From the NCBI GenBank assembly GCA_030374765.1, contig JARGXX010000125.1, positions 1 to 24,195 of the forward strand: a DNA stretch of 24,195 nucleotides. The letters are read 5' to 3'. The DNA comes from Agarophyton chilense. Taxonomy: Eukaryota > Rhodophyta > Florideophyceae > Gracilariales > Gracilariaceae. Both the position numbers and the translations under genes were made by a program. The notes below the pieces were generated by a model. It searched no databases and had not been told where the DNA came from. It saw only the letters and a program-made list of their open reading frames with translations. Shown here piece by piece: positions 8,415 through 17,062 of the stretch (positions within the stretch are counted from its first letter, which is position 1; each line of letters begins with the position of its first letter).

Positions 8415-10411
8415 GGGGCCAAGTCTTCCTAACAAATCCCCTATTCTAGTGCTTGCCAGGGCAAACAATTTTTCAAAAAAGAAGTCTAGAACTCTTGCTC
8501 TGGCTTCAACATCTCCGTACAGTCGTTCCGGACGCCCCATTTCTTTCAACCTTAGTGTGATCATCGCCTTTGTTTCTATACGTTGTCCTTCTTCGATCTT
8601 CTGCTTTTGCGGCGTAATCGGGGATTGTTCTACACTTTCTGGCTGTTCATTATGTTCTGGTGACTGATCGGACATCTGTGTGTTCACCAACACTCGCTCC
8701 GACAAATTTCTCTTTTGGTTAGAACGGTTTCTGCTCATCTTGCGTACAAAGGAAATCTCGACTACATGCTTGAAGAACTCGTACCAGAGGCGAGTCATGT
8801 CTCCATGCCATCCATTCTAGAATACGAGCGTCACAGCTATTCGAATGATTAACCAAGCGATGTGGCATCTGTGGTACAAGGGTATAGAATGTTTACAGCG
8901 CCTCGTAAGCTCAAAGGGTGATACATTGAACGCACGATAGGCAACTGTGAAAACGTGAAGATCCCTTCTACCCTAGGCATAGACAGCGGTATCCCACGCG
9001 AAAGTGAGAAAGCTTTTGTGTAGGATGTAGTTGTGAAGTACATTGCTATTAAACTTTTCAGGCTGTTCGCGTAACCGACGAAGTTCCTTCTCGAGAATAC
9101 CTTCGATGGTTGAGAAACAGATAGCCAGAGCTTCACGTTTGTACCGGGAATTATTCAGATCCGTAATCACGTCACAAGGCATCAGAGTACCGTCTGCCAA
9201 CATCAATGATAGCGTATAATGGGCGACCACCCCCAGTGACCCTTCTCAGATCGTGCGATATAGCCACACTTTCTGGCGGGCATGTGAGACACGTTTCGCT
9301 TCGAGTTTCTGGTCGTTTCTGCTTCAGCTCACTGATCCATGTTGCAGATCGATTGTTGTCAGTGCCGGGAGTGAGAGCAATGTTTGATGATGGAGGTATA
9401 GGAGGCACGATAGTCGTACAGTGCGGCGTAACGACAGCTACTGTGGCCAGTGCCTCCAATGCATCAGGGTGAGTGGACAGATAGCGTGAGAAGCGAACCG
9501 GGAATGACAGTGACGAATGCATGGCAGATTGAGTGCGCGTGCGACACGGCGTAGGCGGGCGGGCTTATGATGGGGTGACGGCAAAGTCGGAAGCCTTCCG
9601 AAGATTTCGGGGGCGTGGGGTAGGTGCTGCAGACTGGTTTTCGCCGTCCATACGACGTTTGCGATTGAGAGGTGTGGAAGGCTGTGATGAGGCTTTAGGC
9701 GTTGATGGTGCTGCGTGGGTAGTGGGCTGGGCCGGAGATCGTACGGGCACAGACGGGTCCTTGTTGCGTTTGAACAGTGCAGCGACGGATGGTTGTACTG
9801 GGCGGAGGCTTTGCCACGAAGTTGATGTTCCAGCGCATGAAGACTGACGTGGTAAGGGGAGCGAGAGTGGTAAAGCGGCAACGGCAGTAAGCTGTGGCGC
9901 GTGAAGAAAGATACGTTCGTCGCTTACAATACGGTCATCGACAGCGGTGAGTTGTTGTGCATACACTTCATCTATTGACTTGCCATGGGCATCGATATCA
10001 TCTTCAGTAGCCTGAAAGAACGATAACCGAGTGAGGATAGCGGGGGGTAGGAGAGTTACAACTGTGCGTTGGTATTGGTGCAACTCGCTCGACACGGCGC
10101 ATGTGATACGAAATACGGCGTTCTCAGGATTGTATGCTGCAATGAGACCGGACTGCGTGAGGCAGGCGAGCAGCAAATGGTAGGTTTAAAAATGGTGGTA
10201 CCAGGACCCGGACGGAGATGAGAGCGAGGCCTTTGCAATGATGAACAAGAGCCATGCGAGGGTCGTGAAACAGAGGGGTGATTGTGAAGCAAACGGCGAC
10301 CAATGAGAAAGCGTAGCTTTCTCCAAACGTTTGCTGCAACCATGAAGGCGGTGTGCGATGCACGACCGTATGGTGTTGCTTTTTTGTAGCTCTTGAGACC
10401 GCTACCATCAA
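7536..10411 (-). pseudogene. Retinoblastoma-related (RB) protein pseudogene
   Basis: RB proteins are nuclear pocket proteins that repress E2F/DP-driven cell-cycle genes. On the minus strand all regions appear in order: N-domain (about 10315-9949; HHCKGLALISVRVLVP and ATEDDIDAHGKSIDE), a Pro/Ser-rich linker, pocket A (about 9560-8790; KREALAICFSTIEGILEKEL, HKSFLTFAWDT, CDARILEWMAWRHDSPL), a spacer, pocket B (about 8492-8031; LDFFFEKLFALASTRIGDLL, RHIDLIILFVIDGVAKI, GDIIRFYNEVFVPYM) and a tail with several S/T-P sites (SPKQIGSIFVS, TPGTRSPFAFGESP). Lesions: frameshift near 10180, TAA 9565-9567, frameshift near 9200, TAG 8973-8975, frameshifts near 8875 and 8790, TGA 7761-7763. The start is lost near the junction with copy A of the large repeat. 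Intron explanations were tested at the frame changes and did not fit. Confidence 0.85.
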
Positions 10412-10424
10412 AGCTCGGCCGGAG
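10381..10424 (-). repeat. 45-bp segment shared with the tail of the large repeat
   Basis: On the minus strand this reads CGGCCGAGCTTTGATGGTAG and on to a run of A with AGCAA. The same stretch occurs on the plus strand at about 23520-23567 (near-identical) and, more diverged, at about 14088-14132, both near the right end of the large repeat. It sits exactly between the RB pseudogene and the left end of copy A. Confidence 0.6.
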
Positions 10425-10433
10425 TTTCACATC

Positions 10434-11238
10434 TGATCACTCGTGTGTTCATAGCTGCAAAAGATACTTTTCGAGCAACGTTATAGTAGTATGTATCGTT
10501 TTTGAATGGCAACGATACACGTGAGAGCTTTCCAACATGTACCTCTACCCCACTACAGGAGACAAGCCAGTGACCACCACAATCACTTACTGTCCAACTG
10601 TGTTGATATCTCGAATCACTTTGTTTCCTTCGACGACACCAACTGCGGCAACTGCACCCAGAGCAACGCCGAGCGCATTTCGTTCTGCTTGTTCGTGTCA
10701 TCTGCACCAGCTTCTGATTTGCATACGCATGTGCGTCTCTTGGAACCCAACGAATGCTGTCGTATGACAGACACCGGCGCCTTGCCATGCGGTCGACATC
10801 CATGCTGCCATGCGCTTCCCTCTGTTTTGGAACGAATATCAAATGCTGTTCAGTCCGCGATTTTGTTGGAGAGCAAAGCTCCTGAATTCTTTCTGTTCTG
10901 GTTTATTGCGACAAAACTGGTCCAAGATGATTCACATCGCGTTCAAATTTTGGTTTTCACAGAGGATGGAAGCCAGTGTGCTTTTCGGCTGCGATGAGAG
11001 ATGATGCTCCGTGACGAAAAACTTCGAGTACTTTCGGACACTAGATCGAATTGAAACAGATCACACTTTTCAGTACTTGGACGCTGGTGTCGCCGGCGAA
11101 CACCGAGCTACCTTGCGTCTTTGCCATCAACGTTGGTCGAGAAATATCGCCCTCTGTGTGTTGAAGCGTTTCTCTCACCGTTCGTTCTGTGTACTTTACA
11201 TGCGTTTCAATCCTTGGGTCTTCCCTCGAAATAAGCAA
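10434..11238 (-). pseudogene. Buried coding relic in the repeat head, function unknown
   Basis: I do not recognise the family. On the minus strand, peptide-like stretches lie in changing frames: GSSVFAGDTSVQVLKS, then YDSIRWVPRDAHAYANQKLV, then AERNALGVALGAVAAVGVVE with NKVIRDINTVG, then HVGKLSRVSLPFKNDTYYYN and SFAAMNTRVIRCE. Between the third and fourth, GTAAGT (10590-10585) and CTGTAG (10558-10553) bound a possible 38-nt intron that would restore the frame. Copy B continues the last frame naturally for 20 more codons, so B has the less truncated end. The frame change before AERNALG is present in all three copies and is therefore older than the duplication. A long plus-strand frame (10506-10997) overlaps; I cannot exclude it as the real one. 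Confidence 0.35.
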
Positions 11239-11332
11239 GGCATCTCACACAACAAACAACCCAATCGTTTAATATGGACAGTGAACTTGTTGCACACCAG
11301 TTTTCGGGGTTTCTCTAGAGAAGGCGATTGCA

Positions 11333-12069
11333 CTACACAAATCGCAGCAACCAAAACAGAAGAAGCTTAGATGAGTTTCCCCGCGCTCTCCGACTACCGC
11401 CGCTTGGAAACCCTCAAGCAGGGAGTCTTCCGAGCTTCCAATCTCTATTCGGCCGCCACGAAGAGTCAAGACTTCCATCCGGCCATCGATTTGTTTCTCA
11501 ACGACTATCGCCGCTTGGAATATCTCAACCGGGAAGTCTTCCGGGTTTCGAATCTTCATTTGGCCGCCCAGGCGATTCCAGACTTCCATCCGGCCATCAA
11601 TCTAGATCTCTTCGACTGCCGCCGCTTGGAATATCTCAACCGGGAAGTCTTCCTGGTTTCGAATCTCTTTTCGGCCGCCCGGAAGATTTAAGACTTGGAT
11701 TCGGTCATCAACCCACTTCTTGCGATGTCCGTCGGAGTAGAAGTGGAACCGTTCGTCCCGTGTCTCTCGAATGGTTTCAGGAAGCAAGTTGCGCTTACCC
11801 CAACCAAGACTGCATTCCAGTCCCACGGAAATGAACAATACACGGAAATCCCACACCAAAACCGCCATGGGGGAACAGCGTGGCGAAGAGGCAACGTTCT
11901 GGAAGTACTTCAGGAACATAATAGCCCGGAAGAAGGAGCCCCAGAGATGGCACAGAGATTTTCTTCAGGCAAAATTCACCAATATGCAGTTCATGTGCTT
12001 TGTTCTGCACCGCAAGCGTTGTATTACACGCAAGAAGTTCCCAACCAGTCTCCTGAGCACAACCTCCGT
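11333..12069 (+). repeat. Foldback left arm, copy A
   Basis: This arm pairs with 12622-13238 in inverted orientation. Landmarks shared by the two arms are AAATCGCAGCAAC near the outer end, ACTACCGCCGCTTGGAAACC in the repeats, and CTCCTGAGCA near the inner end. The left arm has one more 111-bp repeat unit than the right. The loop is about 550 bp and contains the zinc finger. Confidence 0.75.
11391..11723 (+). repeat. 111-bp in-frame tandem repeats, three units (copy A)
   Basis: Units start at 11391, 11502 and 11613, each with CGACT-CCGCCGCTTGG at the head, giving an exact 111-bp period, or 37 codons. In the protein frame each unit reads LPPLGxxQPGSLPxFxSLFG followed by GRPxDSRLPSGH. The exact multiple of three and conserved protein pattern argue for a coding origin. 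Confidence 0.85.
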
Positions 12070-12258
12070 GAAGATTCGTTTTTGCCGGAGAGTAAAGCTC
12101 CTGCTGATTGCTCGGCTTTCCCAAATCATCGACAAGGACTCGAAAAACTTGGCATCACAGGCTCCCGTACCAAACGTCCCAAGATTTTCCAGTGTGAGTA
12201 GTGTACGAAGTCGTTTGGTCGCAAGCATCATAAGGTGCGACACATCCAAGCCATTCAT

Positions 12259-12602
12259 CGAAAAGTGAGTTACTTCAGCTTTCACTGCGGATCTCAATCA
12301 CGTCGGTCTTTTCTAACATTTCTCTTTGCAATTGCTTTTGAAACCATCTTCTTTGACATATTCATATTGGATCGGGTAGCCAGGTTTTGCAAAGAGCACT
12401 GATCGAATTCCACATGAAAACTGCTCATTAAGCTTTCGAGCATTTGCAATTTAGGCTGTACAAGATCTACTTTACGGAGATGGAGGATAATTTGAGCCAT
12501 GTATGCGCAGAGCACCCCAATCGTCACAGTTTATCAACGGGTGTGAGGAAAGTATAGCTTGCGACTCTAGCCGTAATGTAGTAAGTTATCCACAAACTTC
12601 TA
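12259..12602. other. Loop sequence between the foldback arms
   Basis: No separate gene seen. On the plus strand, in the zinc-finger frame, a short reading frame continues past the last His to about 12400. GTGAGT at 12265-12270 could be a splice donor. A minus-strand frame (12294-12527) is conserved in copy C but differs by a one-base change in length, which argues against coding. Confidence 0.35.
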
Positions 12603-13406
12603 TCAGTGTTCTGTCGCCTGAAGGTTATGCTCAGGAGAACTGCTTGGAAACTTCTTGCGTGGAATACAACGCTTGCGGGGCAGAACAAGGCACGGGAACT
12701 GCATATTGGTGAATGTTTTCTGAAGAAACCCCCTTTGAAATCTCTGGCGCTCCTTCTTCCAGACTATTATGTTCCTGAAGTACTTCCAGAACGTTGCCTC
12801 TTCGCCACACTTTTTCCTCATGGTGGCTGTTGTGTGGCATTTCCGTGGGACTGGAATGCAGTCTTGGTTGGGGTAAGCGCAACTTGCTTCCTGAGACAAA
12901 TTGAGAGACACCGGACGAAAGGTCCCACTTCTACTCCGTTGGACATCACAAGAACTGGATTTATGGCCAAATCCAAGTCTTGAATCTTCCGGGCGGCCAA
13001 ATGAAGATTCCAAACTTGGGAGAGTTCTCGGTTGAGATGTTCTAAGCGGGTGTTCTCGGAGAGAGCTGGTTTGATACACGGATGGAATTCTTGAATCTTT
13101 CGGGCGGCCGGAGATGGATTCTAAGCGTGGAAGACTGCCCGTCTGAGGGTTTCCAAGCGGCGGTAGTTTAGTTGGAGAGCGGGGGGGAAACCCATCTGGG
13201 AGTCTTCTGTTTTCGTTGCTGCGATTTGGGTCGTGCAGCCCACATGCCGAAAGGCCTTGTGAGTAATTAGTATACCTATCTTGATACCGCTGGCAATCGT
13301 AAACTGAGAGAAATTCTCTAGTACGCGAAATAACAAGACACGCATTATAAGCTGTCTTCTTTTCCACACTTTTCTCGCGTTCTATCAGGACGCAAGACCG
13401 GATCAT
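12603..13406 (-). pseudogene. Inverted partial copy of the repeat/zinc-finger gene (copy A)
   Basis: An uninterrupted 267-codon frame that shares, in order, NRSNENRRLPDGF, two 37-residue repeats (KLPPLGNPQTGSLP and FGRPEDSRLGFGH), CDVQRSRSG and FRPVSL with the plus-strand gene facing it. After EASCAYPNQDCIPVPRK it reads in another frame from the zinc-finger gene, so its carboxy end is probably out of register. It stops before the zinc finger. The amino end (MIRSCVLIEREKSVEKK) has no counterpart in the plus-strand gene. The same 267-codon frame is kept in copy C with very few changes. It may still be transcribed, but I regard it as a truncated duplicate. Confidence 0.45.
12622..13238 (-). repeat. 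Foldback right arm, copy A
   Basis: Inverted counterpart of 11333-12069, with two of the 111-bp units. It is nearly identical to the right arm of copy C (22297-22913), much closer than the left arms are to each other over 11790-12060. Confidence 0.75.
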
Positions 13407-14525
13407 GTCCTCAAAAGACGGAGAAAGAAACCTCGGTCACGAAATCATAGGAAAGGGTGATGTAGTCCACACCACACGATAACAAAGAAGAAGCGAGCTG
13501 TCCTAAACATAGTAGCGTTGCTATATTTTTGTTACGTTGTGAATGGCAATTATTTCTTGGAAAGACATTTGCTCCGAGTGGCGGACGCATGTTGAGTGGT
13601 CCGAAACTCCGCCACCATGGCGAAAGTCCACCGTGTGCGCCAACCAATCTGCGGATTATTTGATATACTTGCTTGCACCAGAGGCTGTCGATGGTCAAAT
13701 TTAGCAAATCTGGAGATAAGATGCGCCTGCAACTGCACGCGGTCGCAACTGTACAAATGCGCCCTGAAATGGTTTCAGCGCAGCTTGGCCACAGAACAGA
13801 TAAAACTCCGACCAACTTCCACACTAGCTTCGACCGTTGAAAAGGATCAGGCGGCGAGCGCGGAGCCCGCGCCCGCAACAGCATTGTTTACCTTACCCAC
13901 CGCACTTGGAAAGTGAACGATTGAAGCGGCAACCCTTGCGTCCGCCGGCTGTTGTTGTTGGAATGTTTTCTCTCTCAGGACACGGTCTGACGCGCCAAGA
14001 GGGCACCAGAACTCCTTCAACTAAAAGGGCTATGTACCTCGTGCCCAGCTTTCAGTGGCGCAATCTTCATCTAGCACCTTGGACGTCCCGGTCGAGCTTT
14101 GACGACAATGGTCTCGAGAACGGCGACAAACGTAGTAGTTGTGGTCCAAATTCGTTTCGGAGCCGCCATTCAAGTTCGACTCGACAAATCCTGTGTTAAT
14201 TCCCATCGCTATTTGTCTGTAGGATCAGCCGCCCCATTCCTATTCAAGCGCTCCCGATGCAAGATTGTAGCCTAGCATCGCCTTACCTGCCAACCACTAC
14301 AATGTATTTGAATTTCATCTAACCGTTTAGAACCAGAACCCAGCCGACTATTGCTCATCCCGACGCACTAAGGTTACTGAAACTACGCTCTTGTCTCCAC
14401 TACACTACAGAGCGCCAAGCTCTGGTACGTTCTGAAGAATTGAGAAGAGTACCTGTACAATTTGAGACAAGAAAGTCATGCCCAGGTCTCTCTATGCCAC
14501 GGGCACCAGCGACACACTGTACCGC
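13407..14525. other. Tail of the large unit, no supported gene
   Basis: Shared with 23082-23956 apart from the A-specific segment at 13622-13863. Several frames of 70-160 codons exist on both strands, but they are not kept between the copies. The stretch near 14088-14132 is a diverged copy of the 45-bp segment next to the RB pseudogene. I see no motif that indicates function. Confidence 0.4.
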
Positions 14526-15790
14526 ATCCACGCACACCGGCCTTGTATAATTGTGTGGTACATGACGATCAACCCAAGTACTACCAGACTGCAGTGAAAC
14601 AAACAGAAGACTTGGAATAACTTACACCCAGTCAATGGTGAACGGGCATTGGCGCGCATTTCTGATTTTCGGCATGAACCTAAGCGCGTAGGGACACAGC
14701 ATAAAATCAAAAGCAGTGGGCACTGGGTTGGGAAACCAAAGAGGACGGCGTTGAGCGTGCAGGAGGGAAGCGGCAAAACCAAAACCTGTGCTGGACAAGT
14801 GTTAATACATGCTACTGACCTGTCGCGATACCATCACGAGATTTCACAGAAAACCCTCGAACTGTTTTACAACAGCACTGTTGTGGGCTCTATGAATATC
14901 AACCGTACTGCTGGAAGAGTACGCTGAATTTCTCAGAAGAATTTGTGTTTTCCTGAACAACGATGAAGGACATGGACGCCCGATGTGGAATGTCAGTTAA
15001 GCCTAAGCCAAAAGGGCACGCCACAACGATCGAAAAGACCCCGGCCTCGATCGAGCAAACCAAAGTCGATGGCAGAATAGACAGGAGCGGAGAAAGATGA
15101 TCAAGCCCCGGCCTGTGCTGAACAACTATTTATGAGCGTTCCAAATCTACAGCGGTTGCCCTACGAGATGTGAGACAGTCAGTACACTAAACTGTTTTAA
15201 ATGTGCACCGTTTCGGCCAACTTTGAGCACGCATATACGGCCCATTGATCGCATTCTCACCCACCGGGACATTTTAAGTTTCCAACAAATGATGTCACAC
15301 TGGCCAATCCGTTTCCTCTTTAGAACACTTGCTGCAGTGTCACCTGCAAAACTGCTTGATATCCACATTTGCGCCAGCTCATGAATACAGTTTGCTTTCG
15401 CTACGCTCGGGAGGAAGTATACCAGTACGGAAGGTACGCAATCCCCGTAGACAAACGCAAGTGCTGCACGTAAACAGTTGCCCATCTGCCAGTTTCAGAT
15501 ACGCTGCCGAATCAGCATCTGTTCAGATGCAGTCGAGGGACAAAGAGGTTGGAGACGGAAAGGTTACGGTGCACGTTTCTGTGCTTGGGGCACAGTCGCC
15601 AACAACATGTACATTTTACCAAAGCTGATATCATCCATCACGTTAAGCACTATCTGTCTATGGATGTCCATTATTGCTTCCAAAGCGCACAGCTTTCCAT
15701 CAAGCCTAAATTCCGTTCCCCCGCTAAGTAATCGCTCCCAATTCTGTAAACTGCACCCACAACGCAAATTCTGTACCATCTTCGAATCGC
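14526..15790. other. Unassigned stretch between copies A and B
   Basis: Two points are worth recording. A minus-strand frame (15147-15485) contains SSFAGDTAASVLKRKR, similar to SSVFAGDTSVQVLKS in the repeat head, suggesting a diverged relative. A second minus-strand frame (15564-15797) reads protein-like (LSGGTEFRLDGKLCALEA, then MDDISFGKMYMLLATVPQ) and adjoins the end of the relic in copy B. Neither family is known to me. The minus-strand frame at 14492-14782 is hydrophobic but has no supporting context. Confidence 0.35.
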
Positions 15791-16568
15791 GTTTCACATC
15801 TGATCACTCGTGTGTTCATAGCTGCAAAAGATACTTTTCGAGCAACGTTATAGTAGTATGTATCGTTTTTGAATGGCAACGATACACGTGAGAGCTTTCC
15901 AACATGTACCTCTACCCCACTACAGGAGACAAGCCAGTGACCACCACAATCACTTACTGTCCAACTGTGTTGATATCTCGAATCACTTTGTTTCCTTCGA
16001 CGACACCAACTGCGGCAACTGCACCCAGAGCAACGCCGAGCGCATTTCGTTCTGCTTGTTCGTGTCATCTGCACCAGCTTCTGATTTGCATACGCATGTG
16101 CGTCTCTTGGAACCCAACGAATGCTGTCGTATGACAGACACCAGCGTCTTGCCATGCGGTCGACATCCATGCTGACATGCGCTTTCCCTCCGTTTTGGAA
16201 CGAATATCAACGGCTGTTCAGTCCGTGATTTTGTTGGAGAGCACAGCTCCTGAAGTTCTTTCTGTTCTGGTTTATTGACACAAAACTGGTCCAAGATGAT
16301 TCACACCGCGTTCAAATTTTGGTTTTCACAGAGGATGGAAACCAGTGTGCTCTTTGGCTGCGATGAGAGATGATGCTCCGTGACGAAAAACTTCGAGTAC
16401 TTTCGGATACTAGATCGAAGTGAAACGGATCACACTTTTCAGTACTTGGTCGCTGGTGTCGCCGGCGAACACCGAGCTACCTTGCGGCTTTGCCATCAAC
16501 GTTGGTCGAGAAATATCGTCCTCTGTGTGTTGAAGCGTTTCTCTCACCGTGCGTTCTGTGTACTTTAC
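15791..16568 (+). repeat. Large duplicated unit, copy B (head only)
   Basis: Matches the first 780 bp of copy A closely, starting at GTTTCACATCTGATCAC and ending at TGTACTTTACA, where A and C continue with CGCG/TGCG TTTCAATCC and B switches to the helical-repeat gene fragment. The possible 38-nt intron is kept (15957-15920). On the minus strand the relic frame runs on leftward past the unit border without a break to 15724 (FEDGTEFALWVQFTELG), so B seems to keep the ancestral left flank that A and C lost. Confidence 0.8.
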
Positions 16569-17000
16569 ATCATCAACTCGACCATCAGAATCACGCCGTT
16601 CGTCATGCCGCTTGGACAGAAATTGCGCGCTTGCTCCATGATGCCACTCCGCATCCGCGCCTGGCGCACGCCATCCTTTCCCCGCTTCTTGCCGTGCTCC
16701 ATCACCCTCACGAATATCACTTTGAAGTAGTCGCCGCCCTACTTCCCGACTTGCTCTCGTCCCTGTGCGCATCCGATCAGCCCAATTTCACCGCTCATCA
16801 CACCACGCTCATGTGCGCCGTCATGGACGCCGTCTCTTTGCTCAACAAACCCAACCACGCACTGGAAAACCTTCTTACGGTCTTGCGCGACGAGCAGTAC
16901 GCCCGCATAATGCCCCGGCACGCTGCCAACCGCGCGCACTCGTTTCTTAGCACTGCTCTCTCTCTTGCCTGCGATCCCCTGATTTGGACACCCAACCCAA
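16569..17000 (+). pseudogene. Helical-repeat-like gene fragment, left copy
   Basis: The frame, open from the junction with copy B to about 17000, encodes an Ala/Leu/His-rich helical protein (HAVRHAAWTEIARLL, LAHAILSPLLAVLHH, FEVVAALLPDLLSSL, LMCAVMDAVSLLNKPNHALE). The alternation of amphipathic helices resembles HEAT/ARM solenoids, but I cannot name the family. There is no start codon of its own and no natural end: at 17000 it runs into the RB piece NLRSAVWKSAQYALRC. An inverted copy lies at 18103-18436. The absence of stops over 430 bp suggests recent capture or a source gene still under constraint elsewhere. Confidence 0.45.
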
Positions 17001-17062
17001 CCTTCGTTCGGCAGTGTGGAAAAGCGCGCAGTATGCTTTGCGGTGCAGACGGAATTTGACAG
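16665..17062 (+). repeat. Inverted-repeat left arm around the RB fragment
   Basis: About 398 bp that pairs with 18036-18436 in inverted orientation. It runs from CGCACGCCATCC to GGAATTTGACAG and includes both the helical-repeat fragment and about 60 bp of RB pocket B. Identity is high with few indels. The spacer is 973 bp. Confidence 0.8.

Larger units (their letters stand above)
11274..12258 (+). pseudogene. Tandem-repeat C2H2 zinc-finger protein, copy A (broken)
   Basis: Homologue of the better-preserved gene at 20952-21932. From ATG 11274 (MDSELVAHQFSGF) the frame meets TAG at 11316-11318, then runs through three 37-residue repeats (LPPLGNPQAGSLPSFQSLFG type) to a frameshift near 11800, and resumes to a single C2H2 finger at 12193-12258: C-x2-C-x12-H-x4-H. 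In this copy the Trp between the two Cys codons is a TAG (12199-12201), while the second His (12256-12258) is in frame. Copy C has the reverse: an intact Trp and a stop before the last His. A C2H2 finger suggests a nuclear DNA- or RNA-binding role; the function of the repeats is unknown. Confidence 0.6.
10424..14525 (+). repeat. Large duplicated unit, copy A
   Basis: Copy A aligns with copy C (20111-23956) over its whole length and with copy B (15791-16568) over the first 780 bp. It starts with GTTTCACATCTGATCAC, shared with B; C begins ten bases later. It ends at CTGTACCGC (14525), after which A and C are unrelated. A carries about 240 bp (13622-13863) missing from C. Identity is patchy: nearly perfect in the second half (12210-13620), clearly lower in part of the zinc-finger gene. 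No terminal inverted repeats, target duplication or transposase were found, so it may be a segmental duplication and not a transposon. Confidence 0.8.

Noticed and set aside
8780..9240. Introns as explanation of the frame changes in RB pocket A
   Set aside because: GT...AG pairs near 8870-8930 are too short, do not restore phase, or would remove conserved pocket helices; frameshift mutations fit better.
9438..9881. 147-codon His/Pro-rich minus-strand frame
   Set aside because: It is a frame shadow of the RB linker.
10506..10997. 163-codon plus-strand frame in the repeat head as a definite gene
   Set aside because: It is frameshifted between copies, copy differences mostly change residues, and the opposite strand reads at least as protein-like.
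11391..11723. CRISPR-like array
   Set aside because: The 111-bp units have no spacers and are in-frame protein repeats in a eukaryotic setting.
13411..13884. 157-codon minus-strand frame
   Set aside because: It depends on the A-specific segment and is not kept in copy C.
10424..14525. Large unit as a DNA transposon
   Set aside because: No transposase, no terminal inverted repeats at the unit ends, no target duplication, and left ends that differ between copies.
14492..14782. Hydrophobic minus-strand frame as a membrane protein
   Set aside because: Cys/Leu-rich composition without a clear topology, and it crosses the border of the large repeat.
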